The notes below the pieces were generated by a model. It saw only the letters and a program-made list of their open reading frames with translations, did not search any database and was not told the origin of the DNA. A stretch of 64,000 nt of DNA from assembly GCF_021347895.1 (NCBI RefSeq), contig NC_067125.1:9134768-9198767 (forward strand), given 5' to 3'. This document shows, one piece after another, positions 51,780-61,142 of this stretch. The translations under genes were made by a program, and so were the position numbers. This DNA is from Acanthochromis polyacanthus. Lineage: Eukaryota; Chordata; Actinopteri; Pomacentridae. Within the stretch, counting starts at the first letter, position 1, and each line of letters opens with the position of its first letter.

Positions 51780-54700
51780 ATGGCATTTTTCCAACATGTC
51801 GTAAAAACATGCCATATGATGAAATAATGTAAAGTCGGCCGAGAAAAACACTATCGAGTCATTTTCTTTGAAAAAAAATATCATCATGAATTTTGCCCAA
51901 AAAAAAGCCATAGTATACCTTGTCGAAAAAAGTGTAGTTTTTCCAACATGTCGTAAAAACATGCCATATGATGAAATAATGTAAAGTAGGCCATGAAAAA
52001 CACAATAGACCAGTTTTCTTTGAAAAAAATATCACCATGAATTTTATCCAAAAAAACCGCCATAAGTATGTCGAAAAAAATGCCGTTTTTCCAACATGTC
52101 ATAAAAACATGCCATATGATGAAATAATGTCAGGTCGGCCGTGAAAACACTACAGAGCAGTTTTATTTGAAAAAAAATATCATCATGAATTTTGTCCAAA
52201 AAAACGCCATAGTATAGTATGTCGAAAAAAATGCCCTTTGTCCAACATGTCGTAAAACCATGCCATATGATGAAATAATGTAAAGTAGGCCATGAAAAAC
52301 ACTATAGAGCAATTTTCTTTGGAAAAAAAAAACATTGTGAATTTTGTCCAAAAAAACGCCATAGTATAGTATGTCGAAAAAAACGCGATTTTGTCAGCAT
52401 GTTGTAAAAACATGCCATATGATGAAATAATGTAAAGTAGGCCATGAAAAACACTATAGACCAGTTTTCTTTGAAAAAAATATCACCATGAATTTTATCC
52501 AAAAATACCGCCATAGTATAGTATGTCGAAAAAAATGCCCTTTGTCCAACATGTCGTAACAACATGCCATATGATGAAATAATGTAAAGTAGGCCGTGAA
52601 AAACACTATAGACCAGTTTTCTTTGAAAAAAATATCATCATGAATTTTGTCTAAAAAAACCGCCATAGTATAGTATGTCGAAAAAAATGCCCTTTGTCCA
52701 ACATGTCGTAAAAACATGCCATATGATGAAATAATGTAAAGTCGGCCGTGAAAAACACTATAGAGCAGTTTTCTGTGAAAAAAAAAATCATCATGAATTT
52801 TGTCCAAAAAAAAAGCCACAGTACAGTATGTCGAAAAAAATTCCATTTTGTCAACATGTCGTAAAAACACACCATGTGGTACGCCCGTATAGCTCAACTG
52901 GTAAAGCTGATGACCCGTGTACAAGGACTGGCTTCCGATACAATGGCCCGGGTTTGAATCCTGCTCGCGGCTTATCGCACTCTTGTCCCCCATTTCCTGT
53001 CTCTATTCACTGTGACTTGCAAAAAATAATAACATGCCATATGATGAAATAATGTAAGGCAGGCTGTGACAACACTACAGAGCAGTTTTCTTTGAAAAAA
53101 AAATCATCATGGATTTTGTCCATAAAAAACGCCATACTATAGTATGTCGAAAAAAATGCCCTTTTACCAACATGTCATAAAAACATGCCATATGATGAAA
53201 TAATGTAAAGTAGGCCGAGAAAAACACTATCGAGTCACTTTCTTTGAAAAAAATATCATCATGAATTTTGCCCAAAAAAGCCATAGTGCAGTATGTCGAA
53301 AAAAATGCCATTTTGTCAATATGTCATAAAAACACACCATGTGGGACGCCCATGTAGCTCAACTGGTAAAGTTGGTGACACATGTATAAGGACTGGCTTC
53401 CGATGCAACGGTCCGAGTTTGAATCCTGCTTGCGGCCCATTGCTGCATGTCTTCATCGCACTCTTGTCCCCCATTTCTTGTCTCTCTTCACTGTGACTTG
53501 CAAAAAATGATAACATGCCATATGATGAAATAATGTCAGGTAGGCCGTGAAAACACTACAGAGCAGTTTTATTTGAAAAAAAATATCATCATGAATTTTG
53601 TCCAAAAAAAACGCCATAGTATAGTATGTCGAAAAAAATGCCCTTTGTCCAACATGTCGTAAAAACATGCCATATGATGAAATAATGTAAAGTAGGCCGT
53701 GAAAAACACTATAGAGCAATTTTCTTTGGAAAAAAAAAACATCGTGAATTTTGTCCAAAAAAAGCCATAGTATAGTATGTCGAAAAAAACGCGATTTTGT
53801 CAGCATGTCGTAAAAACGTGTCATACAATGAAATAATGTAAAATAGGCCAAGAAAAACACCATCGAGTAGTTTTCTTTGAAAAAAATAACATCATGAATT
53901 TTGTCCAAAAAAAGCCATAGTATAGCATGTCGAAAAAAAATGTCATTTTTCCAACATGTCATAAAAACACACCATGTGGGACGCCCGTATAGCTCAACTG
54001 TTAAAGCTAGTGACCCATACACAGGGACTGGCTTCTGATGCAATGGCCCGGGTTCAAATCCTGCTTGCGGCCATTTGCTGCATGTCTTTATCACACTCCT
54101 GTCACTCTTCACTGTGACTTGCAAAAAATAATAACACGCCATATGATGAAATATTGTAAAGTAGGCCGTGAAACGCACTACAGACCAGTTTCCTTTAAAA
54201 AAAAAATCATCATGAATTTTGTTCATAAAACTGCCATAGACCAGTCTGTCGAAAAAAATGCCATTTTTCCAACATGTCGTAAAAACATGCCATATGATGA
54301 AATAATGTAAAGTAGACCATGAAAAACACTATAGAGCAGTTTTTTTTGAAAAAAATATCATCATGAATTTTGTCCAAAAAAAACACCATAGTATAGTATG
54401 TCGAAAAAAATGCCATTTTATCAACATGTCGCAAAAACATGCCATATGATGAAATAAAGTAAAGTAGGCCGTGAAAAACACTATAGACCAGTTTTCTTTG
54501 AAAATAAAAGTCATCATGAATTTGGTAAAAAAAACACCATAGTATAGTATGTCGAAAAAAATGCCCTTTTTCCAACTTGTCGTAAAAACATGCCATATGA
54601 TGAAATAATGTAAAGTAGGCCATAAAAAACACTATTGAGTAGTTTTCTTTGAAAAGAAAATATCATCATGAATTTTGTCCAAAAACTGCCACAGTATAGT

Positions 54701-55743
54701 ATGTCGAAAAAAAGCCATTTTGTCAACATGTCTTAAAAACACACTATGTGGGACGCCCGTATAGCTCAACTGGTAAAGCTGGTGACCCATGTACAAGGAC
54801 TGACTTCCGATGCAATGGCCCAGGTTCCAATCCTGCTTGCGGCCCATCGCTGCATGTCTTCATCGCACTCTTGTTGACCATTTCCTTTCTCCCTTCACTG
54901 TGATTTGGAAAAAAACAAAATAATAAAATACCATATGACAAAATAATTTAAAGTTGGCCATGAAAAACACTATAGAGCAGTTTTCATTTAAAAGAAAAGT
55001 CATCATGAATGTTGTCCAAAACAAAACGCCATAGTATACATTATGTCGAAAAAAATGCCATTTTGTCAATATGTCGTAAAAACATGCCATATGATGAAAT
55101 AATGTAAAGTATACCGTGAAAAACACAATGGAGCAGTTTTCTTTGAAAAAAAATATCATCATGAATTTGTCCAAAAAACTGCCATAGTATAGTATGTCGA
55201 AAAAAATGGCATTTTTCCAACATGTCAAAAAAACATGCCATATGATGAAATAATGTGAAGTAGACCATGAAAAACTCTATAGAGAAGTTTTATTTGAAAA
55301 AAAATTATCATCATGAATTTTGTCCAAAATGTCATTTTTCCAACATGTCATAAAAACATGCCGTATGATGAAATAATGTAAAGTAGGCCATGAAAAACAC
55401 TATAGGCCAAGAGGTGCAAAAAATAGAGCAACATTTAAAAAACTTTCATTTCAAATTCCATTGAGACGGATCAAATGCCAACAGAGCTAAGAGATGCTAG
55501 CCACCAGGAAAACATCCCACCAAAACAATTCTATGTCACTCTATTTCAGGGACACCATCACTACTTCCTTGACTGAACTCCAGCTAAGATGACTGTGATT
55601 GGTTTAAAGAAATAAAGAGAAGTCAGACAGTTCTCTTGTGATGCACAGACAGAACAGCTGTTGAAAACCCAGAAATTTTGAGATTAACCTTTATTTCGAG
55701 CATTGTTTGCTGAAGACTGCCTGTTCCTAAAACTCTTCATTCC

Positions 55744-55801
55744 TGCCGAAACCCGGGATTGAACCAGGGACCTTTAGATCTTCAGTCTACGTCATTTTGG
55801 C
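55744..55801 (-). pseudogene. tRNA-Phe pseudogene lacking the D-arm, unit 1
   Basis: The anticodon arm (GACTGAAGATC, anticodon GAA), T-arm and 3' acceptor side (TTTCGGCA) are present, but the D-arm and most of the A-box are deleted, leaving 58 nt. The 5' acceptor reads GCCAAAA. It cannot fold as a tRNA and lacks an A-box. Confidence 0.88.
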
Positions 55802-56082
55802 CCTGAAAAACAACCGGTACGGAGGCCAAGATGTGCAAAAAGTCAGTGTTGTCTTTAACAAAAGTCATAAATTCAGCATAAACGTAACAGAGAAGGAGAA
55901 CAATGATGAGGTGCAATCAGACCGTTCTATACTGCAGTCATGTGAGTCTAGCAGCACTGCTGAAGTCCAGGATTGAGCTTTAGATTTTCATGCTCAGGTA
56001 AAGCGTCATTAGCTTTAGCATTGTTAGCTAATGAGACCATAGTTTTCAGGTGTACTGTGACAACCTTGTGTTCCTAAAACTC

Positions 56083-56155
56083 TGCTGAAACCCGGGATCG
56101 AACCAGGGACCTTTAGATCTTCAGTCTAACGCTCTCCCAACTGAGCTATTTCAGC
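56083..56155 (-). tRNA. tRNA-Phe-GAA: tRNA-Phe (anticodon GAA), unit 1
   Basis: A 73-nt cloverleaf on the minus strand. Acceptor GCTGAAA pairs fully with TTTCAGC, with discriminator A. The D-arm is GCTC/GAGC, the anticodon stem TTAGA/TCTAA with loop CTGAAGA, and the T-arm CCTGG/CCGGG with loop TTCGATC. The A-box (TAGCTCAGTTGG) and B-box (GGTTCGATCCC) are intact. Downstream on the minus strand GAGTTTTAGG supplies a T4 Pol III terminator within about 5 bases. It is intronless and CCA is not encoded, as expected for a eukaryotic nuclear gene. Compared with the usual vertebrate tRNA-Phe, base pair 3:70 is U-A in place of C-G, a compensated change. It is probably functional. Confidence 0.96.
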
Positions 56156-56499
56156 CTGAAGAATGAGGATTACGGACGCCAAGAGGTGCAAAAAATAGAG
56201 CAACATTTAAAAAAGTTTCATTTGAAATTCCACTGAGACGGACCAAATGCCAACAGAGCTAAGAGATGCTAGCCATCAGGAAAACATCCCACCAAAACAA
56301 CAACATCACACCATCACTACATCCTGGACTAAACTCCAATTAAGATGACTGTGATTGGTTTAAAGAAATACAGAGGAGTCAGACCATTCTCTAGCGATGC
56401 ACAGACAGAACAGCTGTTGAAAACCCAGAAATTTTTAGATGAACCATTATTTCGAGCATTGTTTGCTGAAGACTGCCTGTTCCTAAAACTCTTCATTCC

Positions 56500-56557
56500 T
56501 GCCGAAACCCGGGATTGAACCAGGGACCTTTAGATCTTCAGTCTACGTCATTTTGGC
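56500..56557 (-). pseudogene. tRNA-Phe pseudogene lacking the D-arm, unit 2
   Basis: Same 58-nt deleted form as in unit 1 with an identical deletion breakpoint, so the defect arose before the unit was amplified. Confidence 0.88.
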
Positions 56558-56838
56558 CCTGAAAAACAACCGGTACGGAGGCCAAGATGTGCAAAAAGTC
56601 AGTGTTGTCTTTAACAAAAGTCATAAATTCAGCATAAACGTAAAAGAGAAGGAGAACAATAGTGAGGTGCAGTCAGATCGTTCTATACTGCAGTCATGTG
56701 AGTCTAGCAGCACTGCTGAAGTCCAGGATTGAGCTTTAGATTTTCATGCTCAGGTAAAGCGTCATTAGCTTTAGCATTGTTAGCTAATGAGACCATAGTT
56801 TTCAGGTGTACTGTGACAACCTTGTGTTCCTAAAACTC

Positions 56839-56911
56839 TGCTGAAACCCGGGATCGAACCAGGGACCTTTAGATCTTCAGTCTAACGCTCTCCCAACTGA
56901 GCTATTTCAGC
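56839..56911 (-). tRNA. tRNA-Phe-GAA: tRNA-Phe (anticodon GAA), unit 2
   Basis: Identical over 73 nt to the copy at 56083-56155, including the U-A pair at 3:70, and followed by the same GAGTTTTAGG terminator context. The identity fits recent unit amplification or gene conversion. Confidence 0.96.
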
Positions 56912-57255
56912 CTGAAGAATGAGGATTACGGACGCCAAGAGGTGCAAAAAATAGAGCAACATTTAAAAAACTTTAATTTGAAATTCCATTGAGACGGACC
57001 AAATGCCAACAGAGCTAAGAGATGCTCGCCATCAGGAAAACATCCCACCAAAACAACAACATCACACCATCACTACATCCTGGACTAAACTCCAATTAAG
57101 ATGACTGTGATTGGTTTAAAGAAATACAGAGGAGTCAGACCATTCTCTAGCGATGCACAGACAGAACAGCTGTTGAAAACCCAGAAATTTTTAGATGAAC
57201 CATTATTTCGAGCATTGTTTGCTGAAGACTGCCTGTTCCTAAAACTCTTCATTCC

Positions 57256-57301
57256 TGCCGAAACCCGGGACCTTTAGATCTTCAGTCTACGCCATTTTGG
57301 C
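57256..57301 (-). pseudogene. tRNA-Phe pseudogene, unit 3, further truncated
   Basis: It lacks the D-arm like units 1 and 2 and has lost a further 12 bases of the T-arm, leaving 46 nt. No intact tRNA follows because the unit is cut at 57473. Confidence 0.85.
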
Positions 57302-57473
57302 CCTGAAAAACAACCGGTACGGAGGCCAAGATGTGCAAAAAGTCAGTGTTGTCTTTAACAAAAGTCATAAATTCAGCATAAACGTAACAGAGAAGGAGAA
57401 CAATAGTGAGGTGCAGTCAGATAGTTCTGTACTGCAGTCATGTGAGTCTAGCAGCACCGATGAAGTCCAGGAA

Positions 57474-57803
57474 TAGTAGGGAGGTTAAGCCCAAAAAATA
57501 GGCTTTTGACTTCAAGTCATTATGCAAAGGTCCCCTTTGGTATGGAAGTACCTTAGGGTCATACAAATAAATTTATCCTAAGACAGAAGTGAGATCACAC
57601 TTTGGCGGTCATTTTTAAAACTCCAACTAAGATGACTGTGATTAGTGTCAAGAAACACAGGAGTCAGTACATTCTCTTGCGTTGCACAGACAGACGTGAT
57701 CTCACTTGTGTCTTCGGATAAGTTCACTTGTATGACCCTAAGGTACTTCCATACCAAAGGGGACCCTTTCGTCATGATTTAAAGTCACTTAAACTCCCTA
57801 TTA
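57474..57803. mobile_element. Fold-back element with arms of about 110-125 bp
   Basis: The left arm 57474-57598 and the right arm 57696-57803 are inverted copies; for example GGTATGGAAGTACCTTAGGG in the left arm is exactly complementary to the right arm. The loop (57599-57695) is not unique DNA: 'AACTCCAACTAAGATGACTG' followed by 'GGAGTCAGTACATTCTCTTGC' matches the middle of the tRNA-Phe unit (about 57087-57160). The left arm is also present at 38146. Confidence 0.85.
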
Positions 57804-58287
57804 TGAAATGCAGAGGAAAAACCTGCCTACTCAAAGTGCAAAGTCATTTTGCACAACCCTCTTATATTTGGTGGCTTTTCAATGCTTCTATGGTATATTT
57901 GACACAGCACTGAGTCTTTTATGAAAGAACAAAACGTAATCCAGTTGGGATAAGTGCTGCACTTCCCTCTGAAAAGGATAAGTGATTTAGAAAATGGATG
58001 ATTGAGTTCAATTAAATTGATGTCTTCAGAGAAATGTTCTTCTATAGCAAGGTCAGATGTTTTCAGTGAAGCAATGTATGTTTTTAAACTTAATATTGAA
58101 GAATATTTTTTGACCTTCAGTAGTTTTCCCTTGAGGAGTTTTCAACCACATATTTGTGAAGTGCATAACTGTGATTTCTGCCTAATTTGAATGAGACTGC
58201 ACACATTTATCCCTCCATGATAGCTTCTTTTGCACTTCTAAAAAGATTGAGAGCTCTAAGGATGAGGCTGCCACCACAAAAACAGCA

Positions 58288-58294
<7 letters not shown>

Positions 58295-58358
<64 letters not shown>
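58295..58358. repeat. (AC)n microsatellite, about 32 units
   Basis: A pure AC run next to the GGGGAC-type repeat at 58359. Predicted (CV)n/(HT)n peptides here are artefacts. Confidence 0.98.
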
Positions 58359-58365
<7 letters not shown>

Positions 58366-58612
58366 TTTCTATCATTGTGGGGACTCACCATTGACTCCCA
58401 TTCATATCTAGCCCCTAACCTTTACCCTAACCCTAACCTTAACCATCACCAAAACAATGCCTAACCCTAAAGAAACATTTTTGCACTTTTACATTTTTTA
58501 GTAACAACAACATGGCCAAGAAAATGCTGTTGCCACCCGTGGGGACCTCATTTTAGGTCCACCATAAAGGAACCCGAATATAAACTTACATACAGAACCT
58601 TCTGGGTAAGGG
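58359..58612. mobile_element. GGGGAC-type interspersed repeat with CCTAACCCTAA core, copy 1
   Basis: It begins GTTTGTCTTTCTATC, followed by TTGTGGGGACTCACC. It contains a degenerate CCCTAACC run (58411-58470), then CGTGGGGACCTCATTTTAGG and 'GGTAAGGGGACATGC'. I recall similar sequences in many fish genomes. It is non-coding. Confidence 0.6.
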
Positions 58613-58782
58613 GACATGCTCAGCAATTACTCTCATAATCCTTGAGACAACTCAGAACTTCCTACTGAAACTGCTTGCTGAGTGAGGGTATAAAGCTTCT
58701 ATGAGAAACTTAAGTACTTCTGGATTTAGGCATAGTATTTGGTCACACTGATAGGCATCTCCCACCCAGTTGAAAGTAATGT

Positions 58783-59165
58783 TGTGAGCTGTTTACGCAC
58801 CTACCAGAGATATTTGAAAAGCACACTCACATACACACACATGAGGTTCGCATTTTGAAGAAGTGTATTCACACAACGATGCATCTTAGGTGTAGGAATC
58901 TACCATGTGGGGACCAATCACTCTGATGTTAAAAAAAACCCATGACAACTTGTAGATTCTCAGGCATTCTCATATCTTTTCCTAGCAGGTGTTTATCTGT
59001 GACGGATCTCAAAGATGACGACGTCTTTAGAAAGCAGAAATTGTGTCAAATCTAAAAATATGTGGATCTTGACAGACTGATTTTCGGCACAAATTGCAGG
59101 TTTTGGGCCTATCCACTTGAGTACACAACCTTTGGCATAAGGGGACGCACTTCGAAAAAGTGCAT
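58783..59165. repeat. GGGGAC-type repeat family, copy 2
   Basis: 'GAGCTGTTTACGCACCTACC' at about 58787 and 'ACCATGTGGGGACCA' at about 58903 are followed, after an insertion, by 'GGCATAAGGGGACGCAC' at about 59133. The same landmarks in the same order occur at 60836-61035. Confidence 0.65.
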
Positions 59166-59399
59166 TTTGTGTTTTGAAAGTTAATATTTAACAAATATAA
59201 ATACAAGTTTGATAATCTGGTGTGATACATATGCAAAAACACTGGCTTTGATAAAGTGTAGACGTCATAAAGAGATATGTTCCTTGTAACCATGGGAAAC
59301 AATACCATAGAATTGGCTACAAAATAAGTCACCACTAATCACTCCATCGCTTTTTTGGTTGTGAGTGAGGTGGAGTTACAAATTTAAAAAAAAGAGAAG

Positions 59400-59790
59400 G
59401 ATTTAATGCTCAAGCACAAGCAGGTATCCACCACTAAACAGTAGACTTTCACACATAAAAGGAGTGTCTTGAACTAATGACCTGTGGCATGCCCATGAAG
59501 GGAGTGTAATCGCTAGAAACAGTCTCCTCCCACATGACTTGGGTCATTCTACACAAGGGAAAGTTGTGAGGGGAATATAAAAACGGAACCTCTGGGCCCC
59601 AAAATTGCAACAGGCAAACACAGTACTGCCTAGCTGTAAAACCTGTCTGTAGAGTAACATAACAGAGAGGGCATGATTACACGAGTTGTCATTATACCAG
59701 CCACAGTCGGGCCATTTAAAAACATCCCTATGGATTTTGTGGACATGATAAAACTGGCTCAAGGAAAACAGTATTTGCAAAACAAAACTG
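59400..59790 (+). pseudogene. LTR-retroelement or endogenous retrovirus relic with an integrase fragment
   Basis: At about 59673-59770 a short frame contains GPFKNIPMDFVDMIK, which resembles the start of the integrase catalytic core of fish LTR retroelements, where the first catalytic Asp sits in an 'MDFVDM'-like motif. The preceding stretch has a TATA-like AATATAAAAAC at about 59573, which could belong to an LTR, but no LTR pair or target duplication was found. The frame is lost after about 30 codons. It is a dead fragment; the retrovirus versus Gypsy assignment is open. Confidence 0.45.
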
Positions 59791-60070
59791 CACCTTTCAG
59801 AGTGGCCTTTTATTGTGGGCAGTCTAAGGCACACCTGTGCACTAATCATGGTGTCTAATCAGCATCTTGATATGGCACACCTGTGAGGTGAGATGGATTA
59901 TCTCAGCAAAGGAGACATGTTCACTATCACAGATTTAGACAGATTTGTGAACAATATTTGAGAGAAATGCTGATATTGCTTGTGTGGAAAAAGTTTTAGA
60001 TCTTTGAGTTCATCTCATAAAAAATGGGAGCAAAAACAAAAGTGTTGTGTATATATTTTTGTTGAGTGTA
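59790..60070 (+). mobile_element. 3' end of a Tc1/mariner-type element
   Basis: 'GATGGATTATCTCAGCAAAGG', 'ATCACAGATTTAGACAG' and 'AAATGGGAGCAAAAACAAAA' precede the end TTTTTGTTGAGTG followed by TA, which matches, from memory, the terminus of a common fish Tc1-like family. No transposase frame remains. Confidence 0.6.
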
Positions 60071-60696
60071 TATACATACATACATACATAGAAGTGTGTA
60101 TTGGTTTGGGTCATTGCTCTGATTCAATATTTGTTTGTGCCATAGAAACCAAGTTATTTTGGTAGAATAACAGAAAAGTTTATCTCCCAATGAATATCTT
60201 TGTGCATATGCTGATTTATAACTGCAGTCAATATCATATCTGCTTAATCTGTGAGTGTATGGTTACATTTTTTCCCACCTTGTCGGGATTTTATCCTATA
60301 GAGACTTTTTGCGTAAGCTGCTGCTCTGTCAAATAACACCTTTTAGGTGAGAAGGAGAGTAAATTTATACATGCTTATTCATTTTAGTTGCTCTCTAAAT
60401 TCACATGACAACATGGTCAAACAAGAGCCTTGATTTAAGGAAGAGATTTAGGTGTTGCAGTAATAAAAGTCTGGACAAGAATATTAGGGGAGCGTCAGGT
60501 GTACAGTCTAGCTATAGAATAAAACATGGATAGTTGAATAGCTGGTTTGTATAATCTATTTTTACTGATATAAATTGGTTCATATCACCTGCATGTTCCT
60601 TCTGTTTCCTTATTATCCTTATTATTATTATTGCACAATACAGGCACACAGTGAAGCACGCACAGCTGTTCATACACAACCATCGGACATACTGAA

Positions 60697-60717
60697 AACA
60701 CACACACACACACAAGC
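60697..60717. repeat. Short (AC)n run
   Basis: About ten CA units in AC-rich surroundings. Confidence 0.85.
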
Positions 60718-60835
60718 ACACAAGATCCTCATTTTTGTAGGAAAACATTTACATAAATACACACTCATGCGGCATCTGGGGACTTGCTTATAACCCTACA
60801 TGCATGACCCTCGGACCCCACTCGGAAGGCATTAT

Positions 60836-61035
60836 ATGAGCTGTTTACGCACCTACCAGATGCACTTTAAACACACATAGTCACATATACATGGTACCCG
60901 TCTTGAAAAAGGTTATTTGCACTCATCCATACTTTAGGTTTAAGAACTTACCATTTGGGGACCAGCTCATACATTTACATATGCAACTCTCTGCATAAGA
61001 GGACGTTTTAACATTTTAACAACAATTAAAGTTAC
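60836..61035. repeat. GGGGAC-type repeat family, copy 3
   Basis: 'GAGCTGTTTACGCACCTACC' at about 60840, 'CCATTTGGGGACCAG' at about 60950 and 'GCATAAGAGGACG' at about 60991 match copy 2. It is shorter because it lacks copy 2's internal insertion. Confidence 0.65.
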
Positions 61036-61071
61036 ATTCACCCTACAGCCCAGGGAGGCTAGTCAGACATG

Positions 61072-61077
61072 CGCACA

Positions 61078-61125
<48 letters not shown>

Positions 61126-61126
61126 C
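61072..61126. repeat. (ACGC)n followed by (AC)n microsatellite
   Basis: About ten ACGC units, then about eight AC units. It lies just downstream, on the minus strand, of the AATAAA at 61158-61163. Confidence 0.95.
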
Positions 61127-61142
61127 AAATACCCACAGCTAG

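Larger units (their letters stand above)
38285..55405. repeat. AT-rich satellite array, about 153-bp monomer, with embedded tRNA-like cassettes
   Basis: Tandem direct repeats share landmarks: ACATGTCGTAAAAACATGCC, ATATGATGAAATAATGTAAA, 'GTAGGCC.TGAAAAACACTAT', 'TATCATCATGAATTTTGTCC' and 'GCCATAGTATAGTATGTCGA'. The ACATGTCGT landmark recurs at 38551, 38704, 39176, 39328 and 39481, giving a 152-153-bp period where no cassette intervenes. After every two or three monomers a truncated monomer (about 141 bp) is followed by a cassette of about 150 bp with Pol III-like boxes. The right boundary falls inside a monomer at about 55405. All units have the same orientation. Open frames on both strands (up to 306 codons, 38844-39764 minus) follow the repeat and are not genes. 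Confidence 0.96.
48713..55405. repeat. Diverged domain of the satellite
   Basis: Cassettes 15-25 are variable: some lose part of the tail (49533, 51282 and 52883 all read CGCGGCTTATCGCAC or a close variant), others change the A-box neighbourhood (TAGAGCTC at 49048, TAGTTTAAC at 50296) or use CATCCCACTG (50931). Monomers show more substitutions and the spacing between cassettes is irregular (about 300 to 1600 bp). Confidence 0.85.
55406..57473. repeat. Tandem array of 756-bp tRNA-Phe units (two full, one truncated)
   Basis: The unit starts with 'GCCAAGAGGTGCAAAAAATA' (55407, 56178, 56934). Equivalent points are exactly 756 bp apart: pseudogenes at 55744, 56500 and 57256, intact tRNAs at 56083 and 56839. 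Each unit is itself an old dimer: the two tRNA copies within it share flanks (TGTTCCTAAAACTC on one side, 'CCTGAA.AA...TACGGA.GCCAAGA.GTGCAAAAA' on the other). The third unit stops at 57473, where the fold-back arm begins. Confidence 0.93.

Noticed and set aside
38285..55405. CRISPR-like regular repeats
   Set aside because: Repeats are long, the intervening sequence is itself repeated and not unique, and the genome is vertebrate.
58411..58470. Telomere-like CCCTAACC stretch
   Set aside because: Degenerate and part of a dispersed fish repeat; no run of perfect TTAGGG units.
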